From: Gaetbulibacter sp. 4G1 | GTDB taxonomy: Bacteria; Bacteroidota; Bacteroidia; Flavobacteriales; Flavobacteriaceae | Length of the DNA: 64,000 nt | Direction of reading: 5' to 3' | NCBI RefSeq assembly: GCF_002741945.1 | Contig: NZ_MDVN01000018.1 | Coordinates: 62,001 to 126,000 of the forward strand | Shown: positions 36,315 through 45,139 of the stretch, one piece after another | Layout: every line of letters starts with the position of its first letter | How positions within the stretch are numbered: the first letter of the stretch is position 1 | Translations under genes and position numbers: made by a program | Notes under the pieces: model-generated | Databases searched by the model: none | Told to the model about the DNA's origin: nothing | Seen by the model: only the letters and a program-made list of their open reading frames with translations

Positions 36315-36871
36315 TTGTAGTTTGGATTTTCTGGCGCATTAGACCAAATGCTGTATTCACCACCAAATTCTAGCATTTTTTCTTTCCAAAACGACTCGTA
36401 ATCTTTTTCAATAATGTGCTCTTTATATACATTACTTGTAACTACCCATGAATTTGCTTTTAGTTCTTCATCCAATTGATTGATTTCCCAACCAGAATAT
36501 CCTAGAAAAAAACGAATATCACTTTCTTTTATAGAGCCATTTGTAATAAGCTCTGCTACTTTACTAAAATCACCTCCCCAATAAATACCCAAAGAAATTT
36601 CAATACTTTCAGGTATTAATTGTGGGACTTTATGAATAAAATAGAGATTATCTTGTTCTACAGGCCCACCATTATATACTTTAAAATTAGCTTCAACTTC
36701 TGGAACCAAATCGCTAATGGTATATTCTAAAGGTTTATTAAGTATAAAACCTATTGAACCTTCATGTGAGTGATCTGCAAGTAAAACTATAGAGCGGTTA
36801 AAAGAAACATCTCCAATTATGGCAGGTTCTGCGATTAACAAATCGCCTTTTCTTGGTTTAGATGTAGTCAT
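36311..36871 (-). CDS. YqgE/AlgH family protein
   Basis: A single UPF0301 (YqgE/AlgH) domain of 186 residues: KGDLLIAEPAI, SIVLLADHSHEGSIGFILNKPL, YNGGPVEQDNLYFIH, and FLGYSGWEINQLDEEL, all classic family segments. The function is not known; in some proteobacteria it affects alginate regulation, but no such system is visible here. It is transcribed toward the aminotransferase gene, overlapping it by 4 bases at the 3' ends. Confidence 0.92.
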   Translation of the reverse strand: MTTSKPRKGDLLIAEPAIIGDVSFNRSIVLLADHSHEGSIGFILNKPLEYTISDLVPEVEANFKVYNGGPVEQDNLYFIHKVPQLIPESIEISLGIYWGGDFSKVAELITNGSIKESDIRFFLGYSGWEINQLDEELKANSWVVTSNVYKEHIIEKDYESFWKEKMLEFGGEYSIWSNAPENPNYN

Positions 36872-36944
36872 TTTTTTGAGGAATTAGTAACTAAATCTAA
36901 TATTTATTTATCAAAAATGCAACTGTTTGTATATAATCAACAAA

Positions 36945-36971
36945 AAATGCCTTCAACAATTGAAGGCATTT
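36945..36971 (-). terminator. Intrinsic terminator of the HU gene
   Basis: AAATGCCTTCAA and TTGAAGGCATTT form a 12-bp perfect stem with a three-base loop. On the minus strand the stem is followed by a T-run, 24 bases past the HU stop codon. Confidence 0.88.
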
Positions 36972-36994
36972 AAAGAATATATTTGAAGTAAATA

Positions 36995-37267
36995 TTAGTT
37001 TACTGCACTTGATAAATCAGATCCAGCTTTAAACTTCACTACGTTTTTAGCTTTGATTTTGATAGTTGCTCCTGTTTGAGGGTTTCTTCCTTCTCTTGCA
37101 GCTCTTCTAGAAACTGACCAAGATCCAAATCCTACTAAAGAAACTCTGTTACCTTTTTGTAAAGCTCCTTCAATTTCAATGATTGCGCATTCTAAAGCTT
37201 TTTTTGCAGCTGCTTTAGTAATTCCTGCGTGTTCTGCCATTGCGTCGATTAAATCTGTTTTGTTCAT
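36995..37267 (-). CDS. hup: HU family DNA-binding protein
   Basis: A 90-residue HU protein of normal length, with MNKTDLIDAMAEHAGITKAAAKKAL at the helical dimer end, the GFGSWSVSRRAAREGRNPQTG arm that enters the DNA minor groove, and a lysine-rich KIKAKNVVKFKAG close. It bends and packs the chromosome and helps in replication and transcription. Single gene with its own strong promoter (37322-37351) and terminator, and a roughly 50-base leader. The T-to-S and other variations do not affect the DNA-binding arm. Confidence 0.96.
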   Translation of the reverse strand: MNKTDLIDAMAEHAGITKAAAKKALECAIIEIEGALQKGNRVSLVGFGSWSVSRRAAREGRNPQTGATIKIKAKNVVKFKAGSDLSSAVN

Positions 37268-37321
37268 AATATAAAATTTAATTATTAATAAATTGGTTAA
37301 ACATTTTTGTTAAATCCTCTA

Positions 37322-37351
37322 CAAATTTATACGGATTATGCAACCACGCAA
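37322..37351 (-). promoter_or_regulatory. Promoter of the HU gene
   Basis: On the minus strand, TTG (37349-37351), 19 bases, then TAAATTTG (37322-37329), a perfect TAnnTTTG. The start codon is 55 bases downstream. It matches the tRNA-Met promoter in layout. Confidence 0.82.
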
Positions 37352-37455
37352 GTAATAGCAAGGGAAATACATGCTATTGTTGATAACTTAATACTTTTGT
37401 TAATAAAGGACATGTATTTTGTCGATGTTTTTAAAATATGAGTGAGAATAAGGGT

Positions 37456-38403
37456 TTAGAGCATTTTGGCATTAGCGCTAAATGTATATCCATTTAAAAG
37501 CGATTTTACATCCATAGTTCGTTTACCAGGAAGCTTAATTTCTTTTATAATAATGTAACCATTTGGAGTAGCAACCTTTAATTCCTTTTTATTACAAATA
37601 ACAACTCCTGTATCTAAAGAATGAGACATACTTTCTTTTTCAGCTTTATAAATTTTAATGCTTAATTCTTCACCTCCATTAATTAAAGTACTCCAAGCTG
37701 CTGGATAAGGACTTAAACCACGAATTTTATTGTATATATTTATTAAGGAGTCGTTCCAATTAATTTTGCAATTATCTTTATTCAGCTTATAAGCTGTTTT
37801 AATATCATTAGAATCAATTTGAGGCCTTGTTTTTACTTTATCTTGTTCAATTAAAGAAACAGTCTTTAAAACTAGTTTGCTTCCAACACTCATTAGTTTA
37901 TCATGTAAGCTTCCAGCGCTTTCTTCTGAATCGATTTGAATTTCTTCTTGAAGAATCATTTCGCCTGTATCAATTTTTTCATCAATAAAAAATGTTGAGA
38001 CCCCAGTTTTGGTTTCACCATTAATAATAGCCCAATTAATTGGTGCAGCTCCACGGTAATTTGGTAATAATGATGCATGTAAATTAAACGTACCATATTT
38101 AGGCATTTGCCAAACTACTTTTGGTAGCATTCTAAATGCCACTACTATTTGAAGATTAGCTTTTAATGCTTCTAATTCATCTATAAAATCATCGTTTTTT
38201 AAATTGGTTGGTTGCAAAATGTTTAAACCAGCAGATTTTGCATATTGCTTTACTGCACTTTCGTTAAGTTTTCTTCCACGTCCTGCAGGCTTGTCTGGGG
38301 CTGTAATAACACCAACAATATTATAATTGTTTTCTACTAATGTTTTTAAAGTAGTAACAGCAAAATCTGGTGTACCCATAAAAACAATTTTTAAATCCCT
38401 CAT
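37456..38403 (-). CDS. fmt: Methionyl-tRNA formyltransferase
   Basis: It is 315 residues long, the usual length. It has MGTPDFAVTTL at the start, the formyl-folate site NLHASLLPNYRGAAPINWAI with the catalytic Asn and His, and FFIDEKIDTGEMI with the Asp; the C-terminal OB-like domain follows from about 205. It formylates initiator Met-tRNA for translation start. Its ATG overlaps the end of recQ by 4 bases (stop and start share ATGA), so the two are co-translated, with the ATPase gene first in the operon. Confidence 0.96.
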   Translation of the reverse strand: MRDLKIVFMGTPDFAVTTLKTLVENNYNIVGVITAPDKPAGRGRKLNESAVKQYAKSAGLNILQPTNLKNDDFIDELEALKANLQIVVAFRMLPKVVWQMPKYGTFNLHASLLPNYRGAAPINWAIINGETKTGVSTFFIDEKIDTGEMILQEEIQIDSEESAGSLHDKLMSVGSKLVLKTVSLIEQDKVKTRPQIDSNDIKTAYKLNKDNCKINWNDSLINIYNKIRGLSPYPAAWSTLINGGEELSIKIYKAEKESMSHSLDTGVVICNKKELKVATPNGYIIIKEIKLPGKRTMDVKSLLNGYTFSANAKML

Positions 38404-40304
38404 AAATGACTTAATTTATATGTGTTTGTTTGTGTAATAGTAATAATGTTATGTTCTAATAACAACTTTAAAACGGTTTTAACGTCTTTTTCTGAACAAT
38501 TTAAAGTAGTACTAATTATTCTAGATGAAAGGTCACTGCTTTCTAGTAATTCTATAATACGTTTTTTTAATGTATTAATATCTTGAGGCTTATGGTTTTT
38601 TTTAGTTTCAGTACAAACAGAACATATACCACAAGGTTTTATGTTTTTCTCACCAAAATAGTTAAGTAGCTGCATGCTTTTACAAATCGTATTGTTTTCC
38701 ACATACTCAAGTATACTTTTAACTTGTTGTTGTTTAAGTTTATTTTGTTGTTCAATAATAGTAGCAATTCGATTAATCGTTTTATCGTCTTCGCGTGGCT
38801 GAATAAAAGTGATTTGAGCATCAGTTTTTGCCAAATTTAGAGTGATAATTTGACTGTTCTCTAATTCCTGTAAAACATGAATAAGTTGAGATTCTGTAAC
38901 CGAAGCCTTATCTACAATACGGTTTAAATCAATTTTTGTAACATGATCAAAAATACCACCATACATTCTAAGTATCGATTTTACTATAATATTGAATTCT
39001 TTATGTGTTTCTAGATAATTAAATAAGGCTGAGTTTGAAATAATAAACTGAACCTTTACATTGTTTTTAAACTGTTTAGATAATGTAATAATACTATTTC
39101 TATCTAAAAGCAATAAAGCGTTATAGCTTAAAACAGGGCTAAAGTTATATGCTTTACAGAATGTATTAAAATCAAAATCATATGTGCTATACATGCCTTC
39201 ACCATATGAAATTTGAAAATAACTGCACAGTTTTCTATAAACTTGTTTTACAAAGCTTACAGTAGGTAAAACCTTTAAAAACTGATTATTAACCAAAACG
39301 GCATCACTATTATTTTTTAAAATAACAGCAAAAGCTTTACTGCCATTTCTGCCAGCACGACCAGCTTCTTGAAAATAACTTTCTATACTTTCTGGTAAAT
39401 TTAAATGAATAACTGTTTTTACATCTGGTTTATCAATACCCATACCAAACGCATTTGTTGCAACTATAACTTGTTTTTGGTTGTTTAACCAAGCAGACAT
39501 ATTTGTGTTTTTTTCGTCATTTGAAAGACCACCATGATAATATGTTGCTGTAATATTTTTTGATGCTAAAAAAGATGCTGTTTCTAGCGTCAGTTTTCTG
39601 TTTCTAACATAAATAATTGACGACGCTTTATATTTTTTTAAAATGCTCTCAATACGATAATATTTATCGTTTTCATGATATACCATGTACGCTAGATTGG
39701 ATCTGAAAAACGATTGTTTAAATATTTTAGGTTGAATAAATTCGAGCTCTTTAGCAATATCTTCAATAATTTCTGGTTTTGCCGAAGCTGTTAAAGCGAT
39801 TACATTTACACTAGGTTGTATTTGACGTAAAGTAGTAATGTTTTTATAAGCAAGTCTAAAATCGCTTCCCCATTGCGAGATACAATGTGCTTCATCAACA
39901 GCAATTAAATTTACATGCATTTGTCTAATACGATCTTGTACTAACTCTTGCTGTAAGCGTTCGGGCGAAAGGTATAAAAATTTGTAATTTCCGTAAATAC
40001 AATTATCTAAAAGCGTATCTAATTCGTTATACGAAATACCACTTGTAATGGCTAAAGCTTTAATGCCTTTGTTGCTAAGTTGTTGTACTTGATCTTTCAT
40101 TAACGCAATTAATGGAGAAATAACAATACAAATACCTTTTTTTGCTAAAGCTGGAATTTGAAAGCACAGCGACTTTCCGCCTCCAGTTGGTAATAAAGCA
40201 AAAGTATCTTCGCCATCAAGTACGGCATTAATAATAGCTTCTTGGTTGGGTTTAAACTCGGTAAATTTCCAATAACGTTCTAATATGTTTATAGGATGCG
40301 TCAC
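38400..40304 (-). CDS. recQ: RecQ-type ATP-dependent DNA helicase
   Basis: 634 residues: Walker A LPTGGGKS, the DEAHCISQWGSDFR box with the RecQ aromatic loop, and GYNHGGLSNDEK-like helicase II region (YYHGGLSNDEK) with TNAFGMGIDKPDV and QEAGRAGRNG. The zinc-binding Cys residues come near 530-550 (NYFGEKNIKPCGICSVC). A winged-helix region follows and there is no HRDC domain, which matches the shorter RecQ form common in Bacteroidota beside a longer one. It unwinds DNA in recombination and repair. It starts 4 bases after the ATPase gene stop and overlaps fmt. Confidence 0.95.
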   Translation of the reverse strand: MTHPINILERYWKFTEFKPNQEAIINAVLDGEDTFALLPTGGGKSLCFQIPALAKKGICIVISPLIALMKDQVQQLSNKGIKALAITSGISYNELDTLLDNCIYGNYKFLYLSPERLQQELVQDRIRQMHVNLIAVDEAHCISQWGSDFRLAYKNITTLRQIQPSVNVIALTASAKPEIIEDIAKELEFIQPKIFKQSFFRSNLAYMVYHENDKYYRIESILKKYKASSIIYVRNRKLTLETASFLASKNITATYYHGGLSNDEKNTNMSAWLNNQKQVIVATNAFGMGIDKPDVKTVIHLNLPESIESYFQEAGRAGRNGSKAFAVILKNNSDAVLVNNQFLKVLPTVSFVKQVYRKLCSYFQISYGEGMYSTYDFDFNTFCKAYNFSPVLSYNALLLLDRNSIITLSKQFKNNVKVQFIISNSALFNYLETHKEFNIIVKSILRMYGGIFDHVTKIDLNRIVDKASVTESQLIHVLQELENSQIITLNLAKTDAQITFIQPREDDKTINRIATIIEQQNKLKQQQVKSILEYVENNTICKSMQLLNYFGEKNIKPCGICSVCTETKKNHKPQDINTLKKRIIELLESSDLSSRIISTTLNCSEKDVKTVLKLLLEHNIITITQTNTYKLSHL

Positions 40305-40308
40305 CGTT

Positions 40309-40863
40309 TTAAATATGGTTTATAATATAGTTTGTTCGCTCTTCAATAGTTCCAAAAGGAACTTCAATAATATTATACCCAAATTTTTTATAAGTAATAA
40401 CCAAGTGGTCATGAATTTTTACAGCTTCTTCAAAAGTTTCAAACCGTTCATTATCTGTTTTGTAAATAGCTTTCCAAGGCGGAAGTAAAAAAACGGTAGA
40501 ATAGATGTATTCTTTACAAGCCTTTGTAAATAAGCCTCCATAGTCCTGATTGAAATAATCCATATAGGCTAAAACATCTGGAATACCACGATCAAAAAAG
40601 TTTAATTCTTTATTTATAGAATTTGCTTGTTTAAATTGTTCAATGCGCCCATTTAATAATCGTGTATTAAAATCTAAAGGATCATTTGCAAATGCAATGG
40701 GGTTAGAAATATGAGAAGAAGGATCTACCTCACCCTTAGCTTCCAAGGTTAATATTCTTATAACTTCTTCAAAGCAAAAAAAACCTTTTGTTTTTAAAGC
40801 ATTAATAACTGAGGTTTTCCCAGTGCCTGCACTACCAGTAATAACAATTTTTTTAGTATCCAA
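40309..40863 (-). CDS. P-loop ATPase/kinase of the AAA_28 type
   Basis: A 184-residue NTPase with Walker A GSAGTGKTS (10-18), a conserved FEEVIRILTLEA, and FDRGIPDVLAYMDYF as the Walker B-like segment with its catalytic Asp and Arg. The C-terminal YKKFGYNIIEVPFGTIEER is typical of the AAA_28/predicted-nucleoside-kinase group. The target is unknown. It is first in a three-gene operon with recQ (4 bases apart) and fmt, an arrangement that may reflect shared expression rather than function. Confidence 0.82.
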   Translation of the reverse strand: MDTKKIVITGSAGTGKTSVINALKTKGFFCFEEVIRILTLEAKGEVDPSSHISNPIAFANDPLDFNTRLLNGRIEQFKQANSINKELNFFDRGIPDVLAYMDYFNQDYGGLFTKACKEYIYSTVFLLPPWKAIYKTDNERFETFEEAVKIHDHLVITYKKFGYNIIEVPFGTIEERTNYIINHI

Positions 40864-40900
40864 ATTGATAATATTTTGACTGTAAAATTCGTGATTTAAC

Positions 40901-40935
40901 TTGTATAAAAAAAATACAAATAAACAGTATCTTTG
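40901..40935 (+). promoter_or_regulatory. Promoter of the DUF493 gene
   Basis: TATCTTTG at 40928-40935 is a perfect TAnnTTTG. TTG at 40901-40903 lies 24 bases upstream, slightly more than usual. The ATG at 40953 is 17 bases after the -7, so the leader would be about 10 bases. Confidence 0.65.
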
Positions 40936-40952
40936 CGTCTTATTAAATAATT

Positions 40953-41246
40953 ATGAGCACACCTCCAAATTCGGAAGAATTCTACGAAAAATTAAAAACA
41001 CAATTGCACGAAACGACTAGTTGGCCTGCAGAATACCTGTATAAGTTTATTGTAAAATCAGATTTAGAAAAAATAGCTAAACTTGAAGCTATTTTTGATA
41101 ATATGGGAGCAGTAATAACTACTACTGAATCAAAAAACGGAAAATACACAAGTGTATCTATTAACTTACTTATGCGAAATCCTGGTGCAGTAATTGAAAA
41201 GTATAAAGAAGTAGCAGAAAAAGTAGAAGGTGTTATAAGCCTTTAG
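40953..41246 (+). CDS. DUF493 family protein (YbeD-like)
   Basis: A 97-residue alpha/beta protein with the DUF493 pattern: FYEKLKTQLHETTSWPAEYLYKFIVKS, then an ESKNGKYTSVSINLLM strand pair and YKEVAEKVEGVISL helix. It resembles an ACT-like regulatory fold. The role is not established; the E. coli relative YbeD lies near lipoate genes. It has its own promoter and precedes the DUF4290 and murA genes on the same strand. Confidence 0.88.
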   Translation: MSTPPNSEEFYEKLKTQLHETTSWPAEYLYKFIVKSDLEKIAKLEAIFDNMGAVITTTESKNGKYTSVSINLLMRNPGAVIEKYKEVAEKVEGVISL

Positions 41247-41256
41247 TTTTTTTTTG

Positions 41257-41264
41257 TATTTTGC
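41257..41264 (+). promoter_or_regulatory. Weak -7 element before the DUF4290-murA pair
   Basis: TATTTTGC resembles TAnnTTTG with the last T-G shifted. It lies behind a long T-run, 48 bases before the TTG start of the DUF4290 gene. No clear -33 is visible. Confidence 0.35.
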
Positions 41265-41312
41265 GCTAGCATAACAACTACATGCAAAAACTTATAACTC
41301 TACACATTTATT

Positions 41313-41957
41313 TTGATAGACGATTTAGAATACAACACAGAGCGTGAGCATTTAATCATTCCAGAATATGGGCGTCACATGCAAAAAATGATTAATCATG
41401 CTAAAACGAGAGAAACAAAGGAAGAACGTAATAAATTAGCTAAAGCTATAATTTCTGTGATGGGAAATATGCAACCTCATTTAAGAGATGTCCCAGATTT
41501 TCAACATAAATTATGGGATCAACTTTTTATCATGTCTAATTTCGAATTGGACGCAGACTCTCCTTTTCCTAAACCTTCAAAGGAACTTCTTGAAGAAGGA
41601 CCGGAGCCTTTAAAATACCCACAGAATCACCCTAAATATCGTTTTTACGGAAACAATATAAAAACCATGATTGATGTCGCAAATACATGGGAAGAGAGTG
41701 AGCTTAAAAATGCTTTATTATTTACTATTGCTAATCACATGAAAAAGTGTTTTTTAAATTGGAATAAAGATACGGTAGAGGATGCCGTTATTTTTAATCA
41801 CTTATTTGAGTTGTCAAATGGTAAAATTGATTTGCGAAATTCTGAAGAAGATTTATCAGCCTCATCTAGCTTAATGCGTACCAAGACCAAATATAGTAAT
41901 AACAAAAAGGGGCATCAAAAGAAGAATTCAAATAATCGCCAAAGAAAACGTTATTAA
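41313..41957 (+). CDS. DUF4290 family protein
   Basis: It starts with TTG; the next residues IDDLEYNTEREHLIIPEYGRHMQKM match the beginning of this family, so the rare start is right. The 214-residue protein is mostly helical with NMQPHLRDVPDFQHKLWDQLFIMS and PKYRFYGNNIKTMIDVA conserved segments; the last 35 residues are basic and disordered (KKGHQKKNSNNRQRKRY). The family is confined to Bacteroidota, nearly always directly upstream of murA, as here (8 bases). The function is unknown. The basic tail may contact RNA or membranes, which is speculation. Confidence 0.85.
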   Translation: MIDDLEYNTEREHLIIPEYGRHMQKMINHAKTRETKEERNKLAKAIISVMGNMQPHLRDVPDFQHKLWDQLFIMSNFELDADSPFPKPSKELLEEGPEPLKYPQNHPKYRFYGNNIKTMIDVANTWEESELKNALLFTIANHMKKCFLNWNKDTVEDAVIFNHLFELSNGKIDLRNSEEDLSASSSLMRTKTKYSNNKKGHQKKNSNNRQRKRY

Positions 41958-41965
41958 GTTTATTT

Positions 41966-43279
41966 ATGGAAATATTTAAAATTGAAGGCGGTCATCAATT
42001 AAAAGGAAGTATACAGCCACAAGGAGCAAAAAATGAAGCGTTACAAATTTTATGCGCCGTTTTATTAACCCCAGAACTTGTTACAATACATAATATACCA
42101 GATATAGTAGATGTTAATAAGCTTATTAGTTTATTAAAAAAACTAGGTGTTAAAATAGAAAAACAATCTCAAGGCACTTATACTTTTCAAGCAGATAATC
42201 TTAACTTAAAATATTTAGAATCCCCAGAATTTAAAGAAGACGGTAAGGGGCTTCGAGGATCTATAATGATTGTAGGGCCTTTATTAGCTCGTTTTGGGAA
42301 AGGTTATATACCTAAACCTGGAGGAGATAAAATTGGAAGACGTCGATTAGATACTCATTTTGAGGGCTTTATTAAACTTGGTGCTAAATTTAGATATAGT
42401 AGAGAAGACCATTTCTATGGAGTTGAAGCTGATAAGTTAAAAGGGACTTACATGTTGCTTGAAGAAGCTTCAGTTACTGGAACAGCAAATATTGTTATGG
42501 CTGCCGTTTTAGCCGAAGGACAAACTACTATATATAATGCTGCTTGCGAACCATATTTACAGCAATTATGCAAAATGCTTAATAGAATGGGGGCTAAAAT
42601 TAGCGGTATTGGTTCTAATATGCTGATTATTGACGGTGTAAATAGCTTAGAAGGTACAGAGCATAGAATGCTTCCTGATATGATTGAAATTGGAAGTTGG
42701 ATTGGTCTAGCGGCTATGACCAAAAGTGAGCTAACAATTACTAATGTAAGTTGGGACGATTTAGGTGTTATTCCAAGCGTATTTAGAAAACTAGGAATTA
42801 CTGTTGAAAGACAAGGCGATGATATTCATATTCCTGCGCATACTGATGGTTATGAAATACAAAGCTATATTGATGGATCTATTTTAACTATTTCTGACGC
42901 TCCTTGGCCTGGATTTACACCAGATTTGTTAAGTATCATATTAGTAGTAGCTACTCAAGCCAGAGGAAGTGTTTTAGTGCACCAAAAAATGTTTGAAAGT
43001 CGCTTGTTTTTTGTGGATAAATTGATTGACATGGGAGCAAAAATAATACTTTGCGACCCACATCGTGCTACGGTTATTGGGCACGATTTTAAATCGACTC
43101 TAAAAGCTACAACTATGACCTCTCCAGATATTCGCGCTGGAGTTTCATTATTAATCGCTGCGCTTTCTGCTAAAGGAACATCTACAATTATGAATATTGA
43201 ACAGATTGACAGAGGTTACGAAAATATTGATGAGCGTTTACGTGCTATAGGTGCTCGTATTGAACGTGTTAAAGCTTAA
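41966..43279 (+). CDS. murA: UDP-N-acetylglucosamine 1-carboxyvinyltransferase
   Basis: 437 residues of the EPSP-synthase-like fold: GAKNEALQILCA (substrate Lys/Asn), LRGSIMIVGPLLARFG, and DGYENIDERL-like close (RGYENIDERLRAIGARIE). It makes the first committed step of peptidoglycan synthesis, adding enolpyruvate to UDP-GlcNAc. The residue normally Cys115 in the E. coli enzyme is Asp121 here (PGGDKIGRRRLDTH), the same change that makes mycobacterial and chlamydial MurA insensitive to fosfomycin. All other loop residues are normal. It follows the DUF4290 gene by 8 bases and ends at a clear terminator. Confidence 0.97.
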   Translation: MEIFKIEGGHQLKGSIQPQGAKNEALQILCAVLLTPELVTIHNIPDIVDVNKLISLLKKLGVKIEKQSQGTYTFQADNLNLKYLESPEFKEDGKGLRGSIMIVGPLLARFGKGYIPKPGGDKIGRRRLDTHFEGFIKLGAKFRYSREDHFYGVEADKLKGTYMLLEEASVTGTANIVMAAVLAEGQTTIYNAACEPYLQQLCKMLNRMGAKISGIGSNMLIIDGVNSLEGTEHRMLPDMIEIGSWIGLAAMTKSELTITNVSWDDLGVIPSVFRKLGITVERQGDDIHIPAHTDGYEIQSYIDGSILTISDAPWPGFTPDLLSIILVVATQARGSVLVHQKMFESRLFFVDKLIDMGAKIILCDPHRATVIGHDFKSTLKATTMTSPDIRAGVSLLIAALSAKGTSTIMNIEQIDRGYENIDERLRAIGARIERVKA

Positions 43280-43300
43280 AATAACAAGTTATTATAAAGT

Positions 43301-43333
43301 AAAAGCTTCAAGTATAGAACATTGAAGCTTTTT
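43301..43333 (+). terminator. Intrinsic terminator of murA
   Basis: AAAAGCTTCAA (43301-43311) and TTGAAGCTTTT (43322-43332) form an 11-bp stem with a 10-base loop, followed by T residues, 22 bases after the murA stop. Confidence 0.85.
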
Positions 43334-43395
43334 AGTTTTTAGTTGGAATGATTAAAAATAACATTATTGATTATTTCAAAGCTTATTTGAAGCAA

Positions 43396-43755
43396 CTACA
43401 TAGTATAGAAAAATTGCTCGCTAACAATTTTACCATCGTTGACTTCAAATACACAAACTTCTTCCATTTGTTGCCTACCTCGATCTTTAAAAGTAACATC
43501 AAAAGCCATTTTACTTGTAAAATGATTACCAGCGACTACAGGATCTGAAATGTCTCCACCATGAAACTCTTGAACATTATCTAACCATTCTTTACTTTTA
43601 TTCCAAACATTTTGTTTACCAGATACTACTTCTTCTGGATATCCTGGCATTTCTTTACTAACAACATTATCGCCATATAATTGTTCTATGCATTCCATGT
43701 TTTTACCTTCTCGACACAATTGCGCCCATTGATTTGCTACGTCTTGAGTATTCAT
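43396..43755 (-). CDS. SnoaL-like/NTF2-fold small protein
   Basis: A 119-residue cone-shaped alpha-beta barrel of the SnoaL/NTF2-like type: WAQLCREGKNMECIEQLYGDNVVSKE at the front, then VVAGNHFTSKMAFDVTFKD and VCVFEVNDGKIVSEQFFY strands. Such proteins bind small ligands or act as isomerases; none of the catalytic Asp/His pairs of well-known members is obvious. It is separated from the photolyase stop by 77 bases holding AT-rich TTAAAGTTTA repeats, so it may be transcribed alone or read through from the operon upstream. Function unknown. Confidence 0.8.
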   Translation of the reverse strand: MNTQDVANQWAQLCREGKNMECIEQLYGDNVVSKEMPGYPEEVVSGKQNVWNKSKEWLDNVQEFHGGDISDPVVAGNHFTSKMAFDVTFKDRGRQQMEEVCVFEVNDGKIVSEQFFYTM

Positions 43756-43832
43756 AACTTTTAAAGTTTATAATTAAAGTTTAAAGTTAAGTAATTAGTC
43801 AATTAATTTATATTAAAGAAATGTTATCGTTT

Positions 43833-45137
43833 TTAGCTAAGAGCTTCTTTGTAAGTTTTTAAACAACGCTCTCTAGCAAATTTATGATCTACCATTGGAG
43901 TAGAGTAAGTAAGTTCTTGAAAATCAGGAACCCATTTTTTAATATATGCTAGGTTTTTATCAAACTTTTGAATTTGTGTAGTTGGGTTAAAAATTCTAAA
44001 ATAGGGTGCGGCATCAACACCACATCCTGCAACCCATTGCCAGTTACCAATGTTACTTGCCATTTCGTAATCGTGAAGTTTTTTAGCAAAGTATGCTTCG
44101 CCCCAACGCCAATCTATAAGTAGATGCTTACATAGAAAACTGCCAACAAGCATGCGCACCCGGTTATGCATAAAACCGGTTGCATTAAGTTGTCTCATAC
44201 CTGCATCAACTAAAGGGTAGCCCGTTTTTCCTTCACACCATATTTTAAATTCTTTTTCGTTATTGCGCCATTGTATGCGATCGTATTTTGGTTTAAAACT
44301 TTTATTCTCTGTATGCGGAAAATGCCATAAAATTTGCATAAAAAACTCACGCCAAATAAGTTCTTGCCAAAATATTTCATTCTTTTCTGCAATAGCTTTT
44401 TTAATCATTTTCCGTATACTTACTGTTCCAAAACGTAAATGTGGACCCAGACGAGATGTTGTATCTTTAGCAGGAAAATTTCTAGTGCTTTCATAATTTT
44501 GTACTAGAGTGGGGGTAACTGTGTATGAGGTAATTTTTTGATTAGATTTTTTAAAACCAATATCCAGCAAACTTATGTTGGGTAATTTTTTGTTTTTTAT
44601 TAGATTATTTAAGCAGGGATTAGAATGGTAAAAATTTAAATCATTCGACTTAAATTTTTCTTTCCAAGTTTTCATATAAGGAGTGTATACTAAATATGGG
44701 TTGCCGTCTTTTTTTGTAACCTCGTCTTTTTCAAAAATAACTTGATCTTTATAAGTTTTAAATTCAATATTATTTTTAATTAAAAAAGACTTAATTTCTT
44801 CATCACGTTTTTTTGCGTACGGTTCATAATCATGATTTGTATACACCGTACTAATATTATATTCATTAATTAAATCTTTATATGCATCTATTGGTTTGCC
44901 ATAATAGATTGCTATACTACTATTGTTATCATTTTGCAATATATTGCGCATGCTTTGTAGCGTTTTATAAATAAATGTAACCCGAGCATCTTTTTTTTGT
45001 AGTCTATCCAGTATTTCTGAATCAAAAATGAATATGGGCAATACAGGGTGATCTCCTTTTAAGGCATGAAATAGACCAACATTATCATCTAATCTTAAGT
45101 CACGGCGAAACCAAAATATATTGACAGAATTTTTCAT
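43833..45137 (-). CDS. phr: Deoxyribodipyrimidine photolyase (cryptochrome/photolyase family)
   Basis: 434 residues: an N-terminal Rossmann-like photolyase domain with FWFRRDLRLDDNVGL, then an FAD-binding helical domain with LGPHLRFGTVS, WREFFMQILWHFP, DAGMRQLNATGFMHNRVRM, and NWQWVAGCGVDAAPYFRIFNP. It repairs UV pyrimidine dimers using blue light. The TGFMHNRVR and NWQW/GCGVDAAP motifs mark a CPD photolyase rather than a cryptochrome, and no extra C-terminal tail is present. It is the last gene of a seven-gene light/oxidative-stress operon, 2 bases after the SRPBCC gene. Confidence 0.95.
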   Translation of the reverse strand: MKNSVNIFWFRRDLRLDDNVGLFHALKGDHPVLPIFIFDSEILDRLQKKDARVTFIYKTLQSMRNILQNDNNSSIAIYYGKPIDAYKDLINEYNISTVYTNHDYEPYAKKRDEEIKSFLIKNNIEFKTYKDQVIFEKDEVTKKDGNPYLVYTPYMKTWKEKFKSNDLNFYHSNPCLNNLIKNKKLPNISLLDIGFKKSNQKITSYTVTPTLVQNYESTRNFPAKDTTSRLGPHLRFGTVSIRKMIKKAIAEKNEIFWQELIWREFFMQILWHFPHTENKSFKPKYDRIQWRNNEKEFKIWCEGKTGYPLVDAGMRQLNATGFMHNRVRMLVGSFLCKHLLIDWRWGEAYFAKKLHDYEMASNIGNWQWVAGCGVDAAPYFRIFNPTTQIQKFDKNLAYIKKWVPDFQELTYSTPMVDHKFARERCLKTYKEALS

Positions 45138-45139
45138 CT

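Noticed and set aside
43756-43790. TTAAAGTTTA direct repeats before the SnoaL-like gene
   Set aside because: Low-complexity AT sequence with irregular spacing; not enough to call an operator.
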